Assembly: GCA_045540975.1 (NCBI GenBank)
Contig: JAZQIE010000086.1
Coordinates: 1 to 6,755 of the forward strand
Length of the DNA stretch: 6,755 nucleotides
Direction of reading: 5' to 3'
DNA from: SIG510 sp045540975
Lineage (GTDB): Bacteria; Bacillota; Clostridia; Oscillospirales; JAAYXM01
Both the position numbers and the translations under genes were made by a program. The notes below the pieces were generated by a model that was not told the DNA's origin, did not search any database, and saw only the letters and a program-made list of their open reading frames with translations. Shown piece by piece: positions 5,144 to 6,755 of this stretch (its first letter is position 1; the number at the start of each line of letters is the position of its first letter).

Positions 5144-6755
5144 ATGACACCGATGTTAGAAGAACGTTATGAAAAATTAGTCAAGCAGGTACGGACGTAT
5201 CTCCCCAATATGGACGAGGCACGCCTGCGCCTTGCCATGGAGCGCGCCACCGAAGCGCATGACGGACAGATGCGCAAGGACGGTACCCCTTATATCACAC
5301 ACCCCATCGCGGTCGCGGAAATCACCGCGGAGATGGGTCTGGATATGGATTCGGTCATCGCCGCCATTTTGCACGATTGCATTGAGGACACCGAGTTTGA
5401 ATACCAGCAAATCAAATCCCTCTTCGGTGAAACCGTTGCGGACATCGTGGAAGGCGTTTCCAAACTCACCAAAATGCACTATGAGAGCAAGGAAGAGGAG
5501 CAGATTGAAAACCTGCGCAAAATGTTCCTTGCAATGGGCAAGGACATCCGCGTCATCTTGGTCAAAATCGCGGACCGTCTGCACAATATGCGCACCATCG
5601 AGTTCCATAAACCCGAAAAACAGCGTGAAAAAGCGCTGGAAACCATGGAGGTCTATGCTCCGCTCGCACACCGTCTCGGTATGCAGAAGGTGAAATGGGA
5701 GCTGGAAGACCGCTCGCTTGCCTGCCTTGACCCGGTGGGATATGAGGAAATCACAAACGAACTCAAAAACCGCGCCAGCGAATGTGAGGAGTTCCAAACC
5801 CACATCCGCGCCCGTCTGGAGGAGCATATCGCGGAGAGCGGGATTGAAGCCTCCATTTCGGGCCGTGTCAAGCATATTTACAGCATCTACCGTAAGATGT
5901 ACAGCCAGCATAAGGACATCAGCGAGGTGTATGACCTGTACGCCATGCGCGTCATCGTAAACACGGTCGCGGACTGCTATAACGTGCTGGGTCTCATCCA
6001 CGATATGTACCACCCCATCCCGGGGCGTTTTAAGGACTATATCAGTACTCCGAAGCCCAATATGTACCAATCCCTCCATACCACGGTCATCGGTCGCGAG
6101 GGCATCCCGTTTGAGGTGCAGATTCGTACCTATGAGATGCACCGCATCGCGGAATACGGTATCGCGGCGCATTGGAAATACAAATCGGGTGTTTCGGGCG
6201 CGGATATGGACGAAAAACTCGCTTGGGTGCGCCAGCTTCTGGAAACCCAGCAGGAGGCGGACGGAGAGGACTTCATCCGTCAAATCAAAACCGATATGTT
6301 CGCGGACGAGGTGTATGTCTTCACTCCGCGCGGCGACGTGGTCAGCCTGCCTGCGGGCTCTTGCCCGATCGACTTTGCATATTCCATCCACTCCGCGGTC
6401 GGCAACCGCATGATCGGTGCAAAAGCAAACGGCAGAATCGTCCAGCTGGATTACCAACTCAAAAACGGCGAAATCGTGGAAGTGCTCACCTCCAATGCGA
6501 GCCACGGCCCGAGCCGTGATTGGATCAAACTTGTCAAAACGAGTGAAGCACGCAATAAGATTAAGCAATGGTTCAAAAAAGAATGCAAAGAAGAGAATAT
6601 TGCGCGCGGACGTGCCGAGCTTGAGCATGAACTCAAGAAGGTCGGTTTGTCCTTAAACCAGCCGGGGATGGAGGAAATCCTTGTCGCGGTCTGTAAGCGC
6701 ATCTCGTTTAACGCGCCGCTTGAAATGCTCGCCAGCATCGGCTACGGCGGTCTCA
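5144..6755 (+). CDS. relA: Bifunctional (p)ppGpp synthetase/hydrolase Rel (partial, C-terminus cut by window edge)
   Basis: This is a long RelA/SpoT homologue (also named rel), which makes and degrades the stringent-response alarmone (p)ppGpp in the cytoplasm and on ribosomes. The frame is open from the ATG to the right edge, 537 residues. The hydrolase HD domain keeps His53, His77-Asp78 (LHDCIEDT), Glu81-Asp82 and Asp144 (ADRLHN), so pppGpp hydrolysis is expected. The synthetase domain has GRVKHIYSIYRKM (240-252), DLYAMRVIV (264-272), RFKD (295-298), PKPNMYQSLHT (303-313) and EVQIRTYEMH (324-333). RFKD is the form found in bifunctional enzymes; RelA-type synthetase-only proteins carry ExDD. 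The TGS domain spans about 388-450 (VYVFTPRGDVVSLPAG onward), followed by the start of the helical domain (DWIKLVKTSEARNKIKQWF, 459-477). Numbering is almost the same as in the Streptococcus Rel structure. The zinc-finger and ACT domains that normally complete a protein of about 730-750 residues lie beyond the window. Translation is probably coupled to recJ. Confidence 0.96.
   Translation, partial: MTPMLEERYEKLVKQVRTYLPNMDEARLRLAMERATEAHDGQMRKDGTPYITHPIAVAEITAEMGLDMDSVIAAILHDCIEDTEFEYQQIKSLFGETVADIVEGVSKLTKMHYESKEEEQIENLRKMFLAMGKDIRVILVKIADRLHNMRTIEFHKPEKQREKALETMEVYAPLAHRLGMQKVKWELEDRSLACLDPVGYEEITNELKNRASECEEFQTHIRARLEEHIAESGIEASISGRVKHIYSIYRKMYSQHKDISEVYDLYAMRVIVNTVADCYNVLGLIHDMYHPIPGRFKDYISTPKPNMYQSLHTTVIGREGIPFEVQIRTYEMHRIAEYGIAAHWKYKSGVSGADMDEKLAWVRQLLETQQEADGEDFIRQIKTDMFADEVYVFTPRGDVVSLPAGSCPIDFAYSIHSAVGNRMIGAKANGRIVQLDYQLKNGEIVEVLTSNASHGPSRDWIKLVKTSEARNKIKQWFKKECKEENIARGRAELEHELKKVGLSLNQPGMEEILVAVCKRISFNAPLEMLASIGYGGL

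Noticed and set aside
5177..6628. A 483-codon open frame on the minus strand opposite rel
   Set aside because: It is the mirror of a highly conserved Rel protein with GC-rich third positions, has no recognisable domain, and lies fully inside rel. Similar long antisense frames opposite recJ (for example 4442-5008 and 3287-3787) were rejected for the same reason.
206..6755. Mobile element, toxin-antitoxin, phage-defence or CRISPR content
   Set aside because: All four coding regions belong to housekeeping or transporter families. No transposase, integrase, terminal inverted repeats, repeat-spacer array or small paired genes were seen.

Overview
The window looks like chromosomal DNA from a moderately GC-rich member of the Clostridia, probably of the Oscillospiraceae/Ruminococcaceae type. 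The evidence is a recJ gene followed directly by a bifunctional Rel ((p)ppGpp synthetase/hydrolase) gene, strong Firmicutes-style GGAGG ribosome binding sites, TTG-17-TATAAT promoters, and a Rel sequence with the RFKD and NMYQS motifs typical of Firmicutes. Lineage is inferred from gene order and motifs only. There are no mobile elements, CRISPR arrays, tRNAs or rRNAs.

Layout: positions 1-205 are non-coding and hold two hairpins followed by T-runs, both reading as plus-strand terminators. They probably end a plus-strand transcript that starts to the left of the window and converges on the next gene. Positions 206-1948 (minus) encode a Na/Pi-cotransporter-family membrane protein with a C-terminal PhoU-like domain. 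Positions 2075-2935 (minus) encode a 286-residue protein of the chloramphenicol acetyltransferase / dihydrolipoyl acyltransferase (E2) fold family. It lacks the E2 lipoyl domain, and the usual catalytic histidine is a glutamate. A strong hairpin terminator (about 2032-2069) separates the two minus-strand genes, so they are probably separate transcripts. A 198-base divergent intergenic region (2936-3133) carries two back-to-back sigma-A-type promoters. Positions 3134-5131 (plus) encode RecJ, and 5144 to the right edge (plus) encodes the first 537 residues of Rel, 12 bases after the recJ stop.

How they work together: recJ and rel almost certainly form one operon pairing a DNA-repair exonuclease with the stringent-response enzyme, a common Firmicutes neighbourhood. 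In many relatives apt (adenine phosphoribosyltransferase) lies between them; here it does not. The phosphate-transporter-like gene and the acyltransferase-like gene show no functional link to that operon or clearly to each other. I see no convincing new multi-gene system. The points most worth a second look are the acyltransferase-like protein with the altered catalytic motif, the apt-less recJ-rel junction, the compact divergent promoter pair, and the tandem plus-strand terminators at the left edge.
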